Source: an uncultured bacterium
GTDB taxonomy: Bacteria > Planctomycetota > GCA-002687715
Length of the DNA stretch: 64,000 nucleotides
Assembly (NCBI GenBank): GCA_902826835.1
Contig: CADEGH010000013.1
Coordinates: 1-64,000, forward strand
Direction of reading: 5' to 3'
Made by a program: the position numbers and the translations under genes. The notes below the pieces were generated by a model. The model did not search any database. It was not told the origin of the DNA and worked only from the letters and a program-made list of their open reading frames with translations. This document shows positions 44,627 through 54,090 of the stretch, piece after piece; positions within the stretch are counted from its first letter, which is position 1; each line of letters begins with the position of its first letter.

Positions 44627-44647
44627 GGGAGCAGATTGTCCGCTCCC
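44627..44647 (+). terminator. Short GC hairpin after the kinase gene
   Basis: GGGAGC (44627-44632) and GCTCCC (44642-44647) pair across a 9-nt loop, 20 bp past the kinase stop and 55 bp before the next start. There is no T run; it is a weak terminator candidate. Confidence 0.3.
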
Positions 44648-44702
44648 GCTATTTCCCACCAACTATCCCGGTCCGAACGCTCTCAATGGAGAAAACACCC
44701 CA

Positions 44703-46082
44703 ATGAAATTCGCTCTTCCCTGTTCGCTCCTCCTTGCTTCGATCGCCATGGGCCAGGGCTTTGGCCTCTCGGTTTCCTTCGGTCCACCTGCGTCCCCCGG
44801 GATCGCTGCCGATCCCTACGGAGATGGACCACTGACCAGCCGGTCAATTGCCCTCTCTGGGGATGACGAGGTGACTCACGGGCCGACCGAATTGGGACTT
44901 CTGGGCGGAAATCTCACCGGGATTTCCGACGGGACCGACGACGTGACCTTCCACGGCCCCTACAGCGTGAGAATGATGTATGCAGCCGCTCAGCAAGAGC
45001 TGGCTGGACGCTGGGTCGCGGCCCAGTACACCCTTCACCCTGGTTCCACCGGTAGTCAGGATCAAACCTCGATTTTCTTCGGCAGGCAAGTGTCGACGAT
45101 CCCATCACACAGTTTTTGGGTGACTCTCGAGGATGGGGTGACTTTTTCTCCGGATCTCCTGACCGATAGCGGCTCCAATACTGCCAATTACCACATCGAT
45201 GCCATCGGCATGATTGTGGACAAGGACAGGTATCCAATCTATTTCACCCTGGACCAGGCGGCGATCACCGCCAGCGCTGCGAACTTGCCGGCCGGATCGT
45301 ATCCCTCGTGCATCTTCATCAAGCCTTCCGCCTCGTCGCCAGTCGGGATATTCAAGACTCACGTCGATTTGGGAATCGCCGAGGACGATATCGTGGATGC
45401 GATCTCCTACGATTCGGCAGATGATATTCTCTCCTTCAGCCTTGCGCACGGCGCCAGTGTCTTCGGAGGCTCGCCCAATACGGGTGCGTACATTTTTTCG
45501 ATCGACTTTGGCGCGAACGGCCAGGCCGCATCTCCTCCCCACATTTGGGCGGAGCCCGCCGATCTTCAGCTTCGTCCTGAGGATGACATCAGTGCCCTCT
45601 TCCATCTGGACCCCGTCTCCCCGATGTTTGGGAGGGGCCAGATCCGCCACGAGTCCCCAATCGAACTCGGACGAGCGACCATGCTGGTGAACGGGCAAAA
45701 TGGATCCGCTTTCGGACGAGTACTGGTCGACATCCACGAGGACATCACCGTCACTTTGCGACCCACCTGCCTTGCACCGGCAGTCGTATTGGTGATGGAG
45801 GGAGTCCCGAGCACGAACATGGCCGGGAGCTTCAATGGGATGGACCTGATCTACAACCCGCAGAATCCCGCTGTGAAGGCTCTTGCCTCCTCCATTCCAA
45901 TCGGGGGAGTCCAGTACCCGCTGCCCGCACTTCTGCCCTCCAACCAGCCGGGGTACTCGTTCGTGATTCCTGCCGTCAACTCCCCCTTCTCCTTCACGAT
46001 TCAACCGATTTACTACGCCGATTCGAGCTCGTGCTGGAGCGGTTGGGCGAGTGGCAATGCCATCGTGGTGGTTGGCCGCTGA
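44703..46082 (+). CDS. Secreted hypothetical protein
   Basis: 459 aa. Signal peptide MKFALPCSLLLASIAMGQG. I do not recognise a named family. The chain is beta-rich with repeated phrases on measured or listed values (HSFWVTLEDGVTFSPDLL, AYIFSIDFGANGQA), a pattern seen in several PEP-less planctomycetal secreted proteins. A C-terminal beta domain follows a short Pro/Asn linker. Codon use matches neighbours. It lies between the kinase-FGE gene and the fasciclin gene on the same strand, each with its own leader. Confidence 0.8.
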   Translation: MKFALPCSLLLASIAMGQGFGLSVSFGPPASPGIAADPYGDGPLTSRSIALSGDDEVTHGPTELGLLGGNLTGISDGTDDVTFHGPYSVRMMYAAAQQELAGRWVAAQYTLHPGSTGSQDQTSIFFGRQVSTIPSHSFWVTLEDGVTFSPDLLTDSGSNTANYHIDAIGMIVDKDRYPIYFTLDQAAITASAANLPAGSYPSCIFIKPSASSPVGIFKTHVDLGIAEDDIVDAISYDSADDILSFSLAHGASVFGGSPNTGAYIFSIDFGANGQAASPPHIWAEPADLQLRPEDDISALFHLDPVSPMFGRGQIRHESPIELGRATMLVNGQNGSAFGRVLVDIHEDITVTLRPTCLAPAVVLVMEGVPSTNMAGSFNGMDLIYNPQNPAVKALASSIPIGGVQYPLPALLPSNQPGYSFVIPAVNSPFSFTIQPIYYADSSSCWSGWASGNAIVVVGR

Positions 46083-46219
46083 GTGGCATAGCTGGGGTAG
46101 GCTCGCCAGCTCGGCGCGACTGTCCTGGACGGAAAGTTTTATAAAAAAGCTATTCGCCCGGAAAAAAAGTTGGACATAATCCTTCCGCCCCCCGAAAGAG
46201 GGGGGGAAAGGAATCCAAC

Positions 46220-47164
46220 GTGAGCATTCAAAACTTGGGTCTGGCTTTGGTCGCTTCGGCAGGTCTCTTGGTCGGTCAGTGCGAGGGAACGAAGGGGGCT
46301 TGCACCAGCGGGTCGGTGGCGGTTTCTCACGCCCGCTCGCAGGGGACCGGAGACATCGTGGACACCGCGGTGGCGGCCGGGCAGTTCAACACCCTGGTAG
46401 CAGCGGTGAAGGCGGCTGGCCTTGTGGAGACCCTGAAGGGAACCGGGCCCTTCACGGTGTTTGCCCCCACCGACGCGGCGTTCAAAAAGCTGCCCGCCGG
46501 GACGGTGGAGTCGCTCCTCAAGCCCGAGAACAAAGACAAGCTGGTCAGCATCCTCACCTATCACGTGGTGCCCGGGAGCTTCCCGGCTTCCGAGGTCGTC
46601 AAGCGCTCGGGCGCCTTCACCGCCAACGGCCAGCGCATCGCGTTCAAAATCGCGGGCGACGCCGTGATGGTGCAGAACGCCAGCGTGGCGAAGGCCGACG
46701 TGAGCTGCTCGAATGGGGTGATCCATGTGATCGACACGGTCATCCTCCCGACCGACAAGAGCATCGTCGACATCGCCGCGGGCGCCGGAACCTTCAACAC
46801 GCTGATTGCGGCCGCGAAGGCGGCAGGACTCGCGGAGACGCTGGCCACTCAGGGCCCCTTCACCGTGTTTGCCCCGACCGATGAAGCCTTCGCCAAGCTC
46901 CCTGCTGGCACGGTCGAGTCCCTCCTGAAGCCCGAAAACAAGGCCAAGCTCGCGAAGATCTTGACCTACCACGTCGTGGCGGGCCGGGTCGATTCGATTG
47001 CGGCCGCGAGCGCCCACGAGGCGAAGACCCTGGAGGGGAGCGCGCTCACGATCAAGGCCCACGGTGCGTCGCTCATGATCAACAAAGCCACGGTGGTGGC
47101 GGCCGATCTCGACGCCAAAAACGGCATCGTGCACGTGATCGACTCCGTCCTTCTGCCTGAGTGA
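46220..47164 (+). CDS. Secreted protein with two fasciclin (FAS1) domains
   Basis: 314 aa, GTG start with GGAAAGGA about 8 nt upstream. Signal peptide ending near GLLVGQC. Two nearly identical FAS1 domains (about 45-175 and 180-312), each with the H1 motif [10 protein letters not shown], the SLLKPENK segment, the YHVV box and a C-terminal [16 protein letters not shown] strand. FAS1 domains mediate adhesion. The leader (about 46130-46219) has A/T-rich stretches and CATAAT at 46175, a candidate -10 box. An intrinsic terminator follows at once. Confidence 0.95.
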   Translation: MSIQNLGLALVASAGLLVGQCEGTKGACTSGSVAVSHARSQGTGDIVDTAVAAGQFNTLVAAVKAAGLVETLKGTGPFTVFAPTDAAFKKLPAGTVESLLKPENKDKLVSILTYHVVPGSFPASEVVKRSGAFTANGQRIAFKIAGDAVMVQNASVAKADVSCSNGVIHVIDTVILPTDKSIVDIAAGAGTFNTLIAAAKAAGLAETLATQGPFTVFAPTDEAFAKLPAGTVESLLKPENKAKLAKILTYHVVAGRVDSIAAASAHEAKTLEGSALTIKAHGASLMINKATVVAADLDAKNGIVHVIDSVLLPE

Positions 47165-47177
47165 TCCTCCCAGTCCT

Positions 47178-47209
47178 GGCGCACCCGCCCGTGCGGGTGC
47201 GCCTTTTTT
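47178..47209 (+). terminator. Canonical intrinsic terminator after the fasciclin gene
   Basis: GGCGCACCCGC (47178-47188) and GCGGGTGCGCC (47193-47203) form an 11-bp perfect stem with loop CCGT, followed by six T residues. It ends 20 bp before the start of the SOUL gene (47230). Confidence 0.9.
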
Positions 47210-47229
47210 CATTTCCTCCGAGACCTGCC

Positions 47230-47970
47230 ATGCTGCGAATCCTGCCGCTAATTGCACTTCTGTCCATGACTTTCGAAGGCCAAGTCCCCGTGAGCACGCC
47301 TGAACCTACGGCCCCTCCGAAGTTCTCTCTCCCGGTGGCCGGCACCGTCCAGCGCCAGGGGGACGCCCCGAAATTCGAAGCGGCGGAGAAGGATGGTCAG
47401 TGGCGGTCCGGAACTGCGGCGATCACCACCGCCCTGCCCCGGGGCTACCCTCGTCCCACCGCCCCGGCGGAAATGACCCTGAAGACCTACCCGCGCCTCC
47501 GGCGCGCCGAGGTCCGAGGGGAGAGCATGCCGACCCTCGGTCGCAACGTGGGATTCTGGAAACTCTTCGAGCACATCCAGAAACACGAAATCGCCATGAC
47601 CTCGCCGGTGGAGATGGAGTACCCAGGCCTGAAGTCGAACGGGGAGTCGGAATCCTCGGCCTGGCTCATGGCCTTCCTCTACCGCACCGAAGACATGGGT
47701 AAGGTCGGCCCGGACGGGGAGGTGATCGTCGCCGATACCGCGCCGCTGAGTGTTCTGAGTCTCGGGGTTCAGGGCGGTTACGGCTTAGACCTCGCCAAGG
47801 AGAAACTGCCACTCCTTCAGGCGCAGTTGGCCAAAATGCCGGAACTCGAAGTCGCGGGTCCAGTCCGGGTTCTCCACTACAACGGCCCCGACACCCCGTC
47901 GGCCCGCCGCTGGTCCGAGGTCCAGATCCCGGTGCGAGTCAAGCTGATCGCCAACGACCTCGCCCGCTGA
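47230..47970 (+). CDS. Exported SOUL-type heme-binding protein
   Basis: 246 aa from ATG 47230; an in-frame upstream start at 47161 is rejected because it runs through the terminator and precedes the signal peptide MLRILPLIALLSMTFEGQ. The SOUL signature is present: FWKLFEHIQKHEIAMTSPVE near residues 102-121, RYPRL-type strand TYPRLRRAEV earlier, and late LYRTEDMGK. Bacterial SOUL proteins bind heme or act in tetrapyrrole handling, but function is rarely proven. There is no room for an ordinary promoter between the terminator and the start, so transcription must read through or initiate within it. Confidence 0.85.
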   Translation: MLRILPLIALLSMTFEGQVPVSTPEPTAPPKFSLPVAGTVQRQGDAPKFEAAEKDGQWRSGTAAITTALPRGYPRPTAPAEMTLKTYPRLRRAEVRGESMPTLGRNVGFWKLFEHIQKHEIAMTSPVEMEYPGLKSNGESESSAWLMAFLYRTEDMGKVGPDGEVIVADTAPLSVLSLGVQGGYGLDLAKEKLPLLQAQLAKMPELEVAGPVRVLHYNGPDTPSARRWSEVQIPVRVKLIANDLAR

Positions 47971-48071
47971 GGGTCGCTGCAGGTATAATCCGGGCGTTCG
48001 TGTCCCCCCACGATCCACTCGCCGTGCGCCCCTCACGCCGGCCCTGACCCAAACCCTGCTCGGTCATCATC

Positions 48072-49010
48072 ATGAACATCCCAAATGTGCCGCGTCTGTC
48101 GGGGGGCACCCTCGCCGCCTTTTGTTGCTCGCTCGCAATCGTTTCGGGTGAATTCACGGCCCAAGTGGCCTACGTGGACTCGCAAGGTCGCGAGTGGCGC
48201 GAGATGAACGGACTCACGAACCGGAGCTGGAATCAGATCGCGGCGGTATTTCCCACCGACGCGGCGACCCCGGCGTCCGGACTTCTGAGTGGAGTCAATG
48301 TGACGGGGCTGATTTGGGCGTCGACCGCCCAGGTCACCGAGATGTTTGCGGAGTTCGTTCCCGAAATTTCGGCCACCGGGTCGGTGCAAGGCGCGAACTA
48401 CGTCCTGCCAGCGTTGGGCTTCTTCGGCTCGTTCAACCCCACGTTCGAGTACTACACCACCTTTGGCGGCTACAACTTCATCAGCGGGTGGACTTCGAGC
48501 CTGATGGGTGGCCAGGGGGGTCTCGCTGACGCCAGCGCCCAGTATCCGGTCTTCTTTGGTTCGTTCGGGGTGAGTGCGGTGGCGGATCCGGCCTCGACCA
48601 ATGCCTACCGCGGCATCTGGGTTTTCCGCCCGCCGGTTTCCCCCTTCGTCAGTGTCGGAGGTGGGCTCCCCGGCAGCCTTGGCCCGGCGGTGCTTTCTGG
48701 AAGTGGAAGCCTCGTCGCGGGCAGCCCGACCACCTTGAAGGTGCGCTACGGGGTGCCGACGGCTCCGGCCTACTTGGTTGTCGGGCTGGAGGCTGCGAAT
48801 CAGCCCGTGTTGGGCGGGATTCTCGTGCCTCGCCCGGACCTCGTGCTCGCCGGGCTCACGCTGGACGCGCAGGGTGCGCTCGACTGGATCACGCCGTGGC
48901 CCGCCGGCCTACTCTCGGGGCAAGAGTTGTTCTTGCAGGTGATCTTCGTGGACGCGGTGGCAGCAAACGGACTTGCCGCGACCAACGGAGTTCGCGTCGC
49001 CGCGCCCTGA
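48072..49010 (+). CDS. Secreted hypothetical protein with planctomycetal C-terminal domain
   Basis: 312 aa. Signal peptide (TLAAFCCSLAIVSGEFTAQ). The N-terminal part is unknown, containing YVDSQGREWREMNGLTNRSW, which looks like an anchor-type beta domain. The C-terminal ~110 residues (GSGSLVAGSPTTLKV, LVVGLEAANQPVLGG, LFLQVIFVDAVAANGLAATN) resemble a C-terminal domain common in secreted proteins of deep planctomycetes and seen more weakly in the protein at 19020. Likely exported; function unknown. Converges on the metalloprotease gene with a 7-bp gap. Confidence 0.82.
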   Translation: MNIPNVPRLSGGTLAAFCCSLAIVSGEFTAQVAYVDSQGREWREMNGLTNRSWNQIAAVFPTDAATPASGLLSGVNVTGLIWASTAQVTEMFAEFVPEISATGSVQGANYVLPALGFFGSFNPTFEYYTTFGGYNFISGWTSSLMGGQGGLADASAQYPVFFGSFGVSAVADPASTNAYRGIWVFRPPVSPFVSVGGGLPGSLGPAVLSGSGSLVAGSPTTLKVRYGVPTAPAYLVVGLEAANQPVLGGILVPRPDLVLAGLTLDAQGALDWITPWPAGLLSGQELFLQVIFVDAVAANGLAATNGVRVAAP

Positions 49011-49017
49011 GCTGGAC

Positions 49018-51078
49018 TCAGAAGCCGAACCAGGCGTAGTTGCCGTTGGTCGCCGGCACAAAGACGACACGATTGGTGCCGACGGCCACGGAGGGCACGA
49101 GACCAGAGAGGCTGACGGTCACGTCGTAGACGTCGTAGATCATGGCGGTGCTGTTCGGAGCGACCCCCTGGCCACCGAACGTGAACAGTGTGGAGCCGCT
49201 GTTGGTGGCGCCGACGCCGCGGGAGAGGCCGAGGAATTGGTTTTGTCCCTGATTGGCGGCTTGCGTGAGGGTGTTGAACAGAATCCCCTGCAGTCCGTCA
49301 ATCTGGATCTGATTGAACTGGGTGTCGAAGTCGACGCTGAAATTCGCGAAGGTCGGCTCGGCGTAGTAGGGGACAAAATTGTAAGAAACACTGATCACCG
49401 TCGGTGACGGTTTGGAGATGAGAATGATGCCGCCGGCGCTCGGGTCCAAGTCGGTCCAAAAGCCCACGAAGGGGGGGCCGCTCATCGCGCCCGCCAGGGT
49501 GACGTTCGGAGTGGTGCTCCCGGTGCCGAAGCAGACGCGTCCGTTCGAAGACACGTGCAAGGTGGTGTAGGCGGTTCCGTAAAAGGTGACCGGCTGGCTG
49601 CACGGACCGCTCGTCAACGGGACCGCCAAAGTGCTGTCGTCTCCGGTGGGTCCGGCGGGGAAAGTGAGATTGCATGAAGGGGGAGCGACGTTGGCCTGGC
49701 ACCCCTGGCTCAGCAACACGCCGTCTGGGCTCGTCGGCGTCAGTACCGCCATCTGCACTGCATAGGATCCGGCGGCGGCGAAGTTGATGGGAATCGAGAA
49801 GTTGATCGGCAGGGGGGCGAACAGCGGCTGCGGGCCACCGCTGTTGAGGAACACGTAGGGAGCGGAGAAGTCGATGTTGAGCACTTGACCCCCGGCGCTC
49901 GTGATCGTGGCAGCGCTGCGGGCGATCAGCGGTCCGAACGACAGGACCAACTCGAGCGGCGGGGCGGCAAGGTTGGTTTGCATCGCGAACTGGACGGCCA
50001 CGCCGGTTCCTACCTGCGTGATGCTCGGTGCGGTGGTCGAGCCCTGCTGGCCGTTGAAGGTGACCGTAGCTCCGGCCTGATTGACCTGATAGGCCGCGGC
50101 ATTGGGCATGTTGGAGCAAGCCGCCGGGCTCGTGAGCAGGCTCACTCGGGCCCCGCCTGGCGCGAACAACGCCTGCATCCGGACCTTTTGGCCCTGAGTG
50201 AACAGGTTCATGCAAGTGTCGTCGGAGTAGTCCATGTAGTTCTGGACCATATTGGTGCCACCGCAGGAACTCGTCCCCACCTGGCAGCCGTAGTTCGGGC
50301 CGTCGGCCATCGGCGTGTCGGTGACGAAGTCGTCGCCGCACATCGGCTGGTTGTCGCCCCAAATGTGGCGCAGGTTGAACCAGTGGCCGACCTCGTGGGT
50401 GGTCGTACGCCCGGCCGCCGTGCTCGGGCTCAAAGTCCCGACCCGGCCGAACGCGTCGAACCGAATGACGACCCCGTCCGTATTGGCCGCCCCTCCCGGG
50501 AACTGCGCGTACCCGAGCAATCCTCCGGAGAGGTTGCACACCCAGATATTGAGATACTGGTTCGTGGGCCAGGCGTCGCGTCCGCCCGAGGCGGTGAATT
50601 TCATCAAGTTGCCGTTCTGATTGAACGAGGTGACGTTGGTCTGGGTGCGCGTGATGCCGGTGGTGGGGGCTCCGCCCGGATCGCGGGTCGCCAAGCAAAA
50701 CTCGAATTCGCTGTCCGCGGCGATGCCCTGCCACATGGCGGGTGTATTCACGGCGTCGGCGTTCTGGCGACGGAAGTCTTCGTTCAGAATGTCGATCTGC
50801 GAGAGAATCTGCTGATTCGAGATGTTCTGGCTCTGGGTGTTCCAAAGCACGTGCACCACGCAGGGAATGCGGATGAGCATGCCTTCGGCACCCGGCAGAT
50901 ACTGGGAGGTGAAGCTTTGGGTTTGAGCTTCGATTGCGGACTGGGCCGCGGCATACTGGGGGTCGGTGGCGAGGAGTCTTTGGTGCTCGGCCATCGTGCC
51001 GCACTGCTCTTGGGCGTGGGCAAGCAACGGAATGAGACACCACAGGGCTGAAACTCGGAGCGTGAGGCGAGGCGTCAT
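49018..51078 (-). CDS. Secreted M43 (pappalysin-type) zinc metalloprotease
   Basis: 686 aa; AAGGA upstream of the ATG. Signal peptide ALWCLIPLLAHAQ. The metzincin motif HEVGHWFNLRHIWG (H228, E229, H232, H238) and Met-turn QNYMDYSDDTCM (M282) match the M43 family, with the usual Cys pairs after the helix. Residues about 310-480 are unknown beta-rich; about 490-640 hold the domain shared with 38190 and 60911 (GPTGDDS, FYGTAYTTLHVSSNGRVCFG, FVGFWTDLDPS). An active extracellular protease is likely. It lies 25 bp downstream of a six-gene operon on the same strand. Confidence 0.92.
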   Translation of the reverse strand: MTPRLTLRVSALWCLIPLLAHAQEQCGTMAEHQRLLATDPQYAAAQSAIEAQTQSFTSQYLPGAEGMLIRIPCVVHVLWNTQSQNISNQQILSQIDILNEDFRRQNADAVNTPAMWQGIAADSEFEFCLATRDPGGAPTTGITRTQTNVTSFNQNGNLMKFTASGGRDAWPTNQYLNIWVCNLSGGLLGYAQFPGGAANTDGVVIRFDAFGRVGTLSPSTAAGRTTTHEVGHWFNLRHIWGDNQPMCGDDFVTDTPMADGPNYGCQVGTSSCGGTNMVQNYMDYSDDTCMNLFTQGQKVRMQALFAPGGARVSLLTSPAACSNMPNAAAYQVNQAGATVTFNGQQGSTTAPSITQVGTGVAVQFAMQTNLAAPPLELVLSFGPLIARSAATITSAGGQVLNIDFSAPYVFLNSGGPQPLFAPLPINFSIPINFAAAGSYAVQMAVLTPTSPDGVLLSQGCQANVAPPSCNLTFPAGPTGDDSTLAVPLTSGPCSQPVTFYGTAYTTLHVSSNGRVCFGTGSTTPNVTLAGAMSGPPFVGFWTDLDPSAGGIILISKPSPTVISVSYNFVPYYAEPTFANFSVDFDTQFNQIQIDGLQGILFNTLTQAANQGQNQFLGLSRGVGATNSGSTLFTFGGQGVAPNSTAMIYDVYDVTVSLSGLVPSVAVGTNRVVFVPATNGNYAWFGF

Positions 51079-51103
51079 GGAGGCTTCCTTGTGGAAGCCG
51101 ATC

Positions 51104-53011
51104 CTACCGCAGGAGATCCAGGGCGCGCAGAATCTGGGGCAGGGGGGTCTGGAAGCGGTTCGCCAAGTCTCGGGCGCGATCCGCGGTGCGCTGGGCGTCG
51201 GAACGCCCCTTCACCTCGAGTTCCAGCGCCGCTTGGTAGGCGAACAGGGTGGCGCCGTGGCGCCCGGAATCCGGCCCGAGGGCCATGATCTGTGCCAATC
51301 TCTCCTCGGGCCTCAGATGGCTGCGAGTCGCAGAGCGGTAGATCAGCGCGGCGGCCAGCGCGCGGGTCTCGGGAATCGCCCGCAGCGACGGCGGCATCCC
51401 TTCGAAAGCGGCTTGGGCCAGCTCGACATGATGGCTATTCGCCAAGAATGCAAACGCGGCGGGATCCCGGCTAGCCCCCCGGACCAAACGAGGCCACTCA
51501 TGGACATCCGTCGGCGGAACCTCGACCATCCACACCAGGTCCTGGCGCAACGCTGCGAGTGACGCGAGCGGGATGGGAATGGCGATTCCGATCATGGCCA
51601 GGACCAAACTGGGCCAGCGGGCTTGAGGCCGGGCCGACCTTCGCACGAACCACGGAATGGTGATGGCCAAAGCGAGGGCGACACTCGCGATCTGAAAGTC
51701 GAAGTCCACGGCCTGGTGCACGAGGAAGGCGCCGAAGCCGATGGCGGCGAGGCCGGATCGACTCGGAGATGCTTGGAGCCTTCTCGAGGCCCAAAGAACG
51801 CTGCCAGTCACGCCCAATCCGATGGCGGCGTCGAGTGCCGGCTGATTGACCGAGGCTGGCAACACCGTGAGGAGCCGACACAGCAAAGGCGCGGCACCGA
51901 CCGCGAGGAGAAGTCCCGCATGGAAGGCGACGCTGGCGCGGGCTGACCGCGTCTCCGCCGCGGCCTCCGTCGGCGGCCCGGATTTCCGCAGGCCGTAGAC
52001 GAGCCATCCCACGAGACCCAAGAACAGGGGGCCGATTTCCACGAGTCCTTGCAGCCAGCCGTTGTGGACGTGTGCGCTCCACGCCTCGCCCGGGTCTTGC
52101 ACCAACGGTGAAAATGCCCCGAAACTCGCGTGGCCGTATCCCGTCCAGGGTAGTTCAGGGAGAAGACGCAGGGCGGCGAGCCAGTAGTCCGCCCGGTCTC
52201 CGAACGAGGCGGCCTTCGCGGGAAAGATCCAGCCGAGCCCCACTGCGGTGAGGAGCGAGACCAGGACCACGAGCGCCGCGATGCACGCGCCGCGCAGCGC
52301 GGGGGTGAGTCTTTTCCAATGCCAAAGCCCGGCGAACACGAGCGCGAGCACCAGGCTCGCGGCGGTGCCGACCGACCCCGAGCATCCGAGGCCCGCCAAG
52401 AAGAGCGCGATGATGCAGAGTCTCGACCGCGAACTCGCAAACAGCCCCAACTGTCCCGCCCAGGCCGTTGCGAGCAGCAAGAAGCCGCCCCAAGCGTTGG
52501 GGTTGATCATGGTCGCCGCCGCCCGGTTGGAGGCGAGGAACAGGCGACCGAGGTCGCTTCGCAGCGCTTCCGGCGGCGCCTCGGCGACCGCTTCGCGAAC
52601 TTGGTCGTGCAGGAAACCCCACTGGGCCAGGCTGACGAGCAACAGGTACGCCGTCACCGCCAAGGCCCCCCGGAGGACCGCAGCGCCCCACGGCGATTGA
52701 CCCCGCAGAGTGAAGACCGCGGTGCCAGCGAGCAGCGCCGCGGCGAGTTCACCGGCGCGAGCCAGCCCTTCCAAGCTCGAGACCGCGGCGGCCGGCACGA
52801 TGGCGAGGAGTCCGACCAGTGGCCAAATGGAGACTCGTGCCGCCTTCGAGAGCACCGCGTCGAGCAGCAACAATCCTGACCCGGCAGCAAGAAGGCAGGT
52901 GGGCAGCGCGTTGAGCGTGATCGAAACCACGGGGTCCGGTGGGAGTAGGAATCGACTGGCGAGCCCGAAGCCGAACAGGAACTCCCCGAGGTGGCGAATC
53001 GGGCTCGTCAT
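51104..53011 (-). CDS. O-antigen ligase/polymerase (Wzy-like) multi-pass membrane protein
   Basis: 635 aa from ATG 53011 (GGAGG upstream, ATGA overlap with the preceding gene). About ten to twelve hydrophobic segments, with a large periplasmic loop containing ELPWTGYGHASFGAFSPLV and AHVHNGWLQGLVEIG, the pattern of the Wzy_C/WaaL (O-antigen ligase) family, which joins polyprenyl-linked glycans. A C-terminal soluble TPR-like part follows. Coupled to a WecA-like initiator gene, so it probably acts in surface polysaccharide assembly; polymerase versus ligase cannot be decided here. Confidence 0.85.
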   Translation of the reverse strand: MTSPIRHLGEFLFGFGLASRFLLPPDPVVSITLNALPTCLLAAGSGLLLLDAVLSKAARVSIWPLVGLLAIVPAAAVSSLEGLARAGELAAALLAGTAVFTLRGQSPWGAAVLRGALAVTAYLLLVSLAQWGFLHDQVREAVAEAPPEALRSDLGRLFLASNRAAATMINPNAWGGFLLLATAWAGQLGLFASSRSRLCIIALFLAGLGCSGSVGTAASLVLALVFAGLWHWKRLTPALRGACIAALVVLVSLLTAVGLGWIFPAKAASFGDRADYWLAALRLLPELPWTGYGHASFGAFSPLVQDPGEAWSAHVHNGWLQGLVEIGPLFLGLVGWLVYGLRKSGPPTEAAAETRSARASVAFHAGLLLAVGAAPLLCRLLTVLPASVNQPALDAAIGLGVTGSVLWASRRLQASPSRSGLAAIGFGAFLVHQAVDFDFQIASVALALAITIPWFVRRSARPQARWPSLVLAMIGIAIPIPLASLAALRQDLVWMVEVPPTDVHEWPRLVRGASRDPAAFAFLANSHHVELAQAAFEGMPPSLRAIPETRALAAALIYRSATRSHLRPEERLAQIMALGPDSGRHGATLFAYQAALELEVKGRSDAQRTADRARDLANRFQTPLPQILRALDLLR

Positions 53012-54090
53012 GCCCGCCTCCGTTGATTGTGGATCACCGTGAAGGTGAGAAGGAGTAAAGCTGGCCCATACACCGTGGCGGCGAGGCGCCACGGCACGTG
53101 CAAGGTCGCGGCCAAACCAGACCCCAGCGCGATCACCCACAGGCACAGGGTCGCTTGGACCTTCGTCAGCCCGAGACGCACCAAGCGGTGCGACAGATGA
53201 TCGTGGCCCGGGGTGAACGGATGCACCCCTCGCAGGAGCCTCGTGATCGTCACGAAGAGTCCATCCGCCAGGGGGACCGCCAGGACCAGGAGGGGCAGAT
53301 ACACCGCGGCCGGGACCGCCGGCCGAGGGCGTTCCGTCGGCTCATCGAAGGTGAACGCAACGGTGAGCGCGGCAAGGAGAAAGCCCATCGAAAGGGTCCC
53401 CGCATCTCCGATGAACACGCTCGCCCGCGGAAAGTTGCGGCCCAAAAACGCGAGGAGCGCCCCGGCGACGCAGAGCAGGATCGCCACCATGAACAACTGA
53501 CCCGAGGCGAGCCCCAAGACCAGCAGATGCACACACCCGAGATAGGTGACTCCGGCCATCAGCCCATTCATGTTGTCGAGGAAATTGATGGCGTTGGTGA
53601 CAAACGCCACGAACCCCGCGGTGAGGATCCAATGCAGCACCGGCGTGTCGATCCAGATCGTGATGCGAATTCCGATCGCCGCTAGAGCGAGCCCCGCCGC
53701 GAGTTCGACGGCGAGCCGTGGCCAGGCCGCGAGATCGCGTCGATCATCGAGGTGCCCCAGCACCAAGTGCACCGCGGCGAGGCCCAGGATCACCATGAGG
53801 TCGGCGGCCTTGGCGCGCACTCCCGGCAGGTGAGTGCCGAGGGCCTCGGGCACGGGAATGCCGAGGGAGGGCGCGGCAAACGCCCACAGCACACCGAGGC
53901 CGCAGGGAATCGCCACTCCGGCGAGGATGGCGATTCCCCCGGCGAGCGGCGTGGCGCGCGCATGGGACTTGCGGCCTCCGGGCTGGTCGACGAGGCCTTG
54001 GGCAGTGGCCGCGGATTCGAGCCGTGGCAGGAGGAGGTGCGTCACTCCGTAACCGAGGGCGAACAGGGCACAGGAGAGCGCCGTCAGCAT
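53008..54090 (-). CDS. WecA/MraY-like polyprenyl-phosphate sugar-1-phosphate transferase
   Basis: 360 aa from ATG 54090. About ten membrane segments. Family motifs are present: HLDDRRDL (Asp pair), NAINFLDNMNGLMAG, FIGDAGTLSMGFLL and TPGHDHLSHRLVRLGL. Enzymes of this family move a sugar-1-phosphate from a UDP-sugar to undecaprenyl phosphate at the inner membrane, the first step of many surface glycans. The Asn of FLDNMNG (usually DG) is typical of bacterial WecA/TagO branches. Overlaps both neighbours. Confidence 0.92.
   Translation of the reverse strand: MLTALSCALFALGYGVTHLLLPRLESAATAQGLVDQPGGRKSHARATPLAGGIAILAGVAIPCGLGVLWAFAAPSLGIPVPEALGTHLPGVRAKAADLMVILGLAAVHLVLGHLDDRRDLAAWPRLAVELAAGLALAAIGIRITIWIDTPVLHWILTAGFVAFVTNAINFLDNMNGLMAGVTYLGCVHLLVLGLASGQLFMVAILLCVAGALLAFLGRNFPRASVFIGDAGTLSMGFLLAALTVAFTFDEPTERPRPAVPAAVYLPLLVLAVPLADGLFVTITRLLRGVHPFTPGHDHLSHRLVRLGLTKVQATLCLWVIALGSGLAATLHVPWRLAATVYGPALLLLTFTVIHNQRRRA

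Noticed and set aside
49298..51043. 581-codon minus-strand frame in another phase within the M43 protease gene
   Set aside because: The translation is repetitive and arginine-rich, while the other frame has a signal peptide, HExxH and Met-turn.
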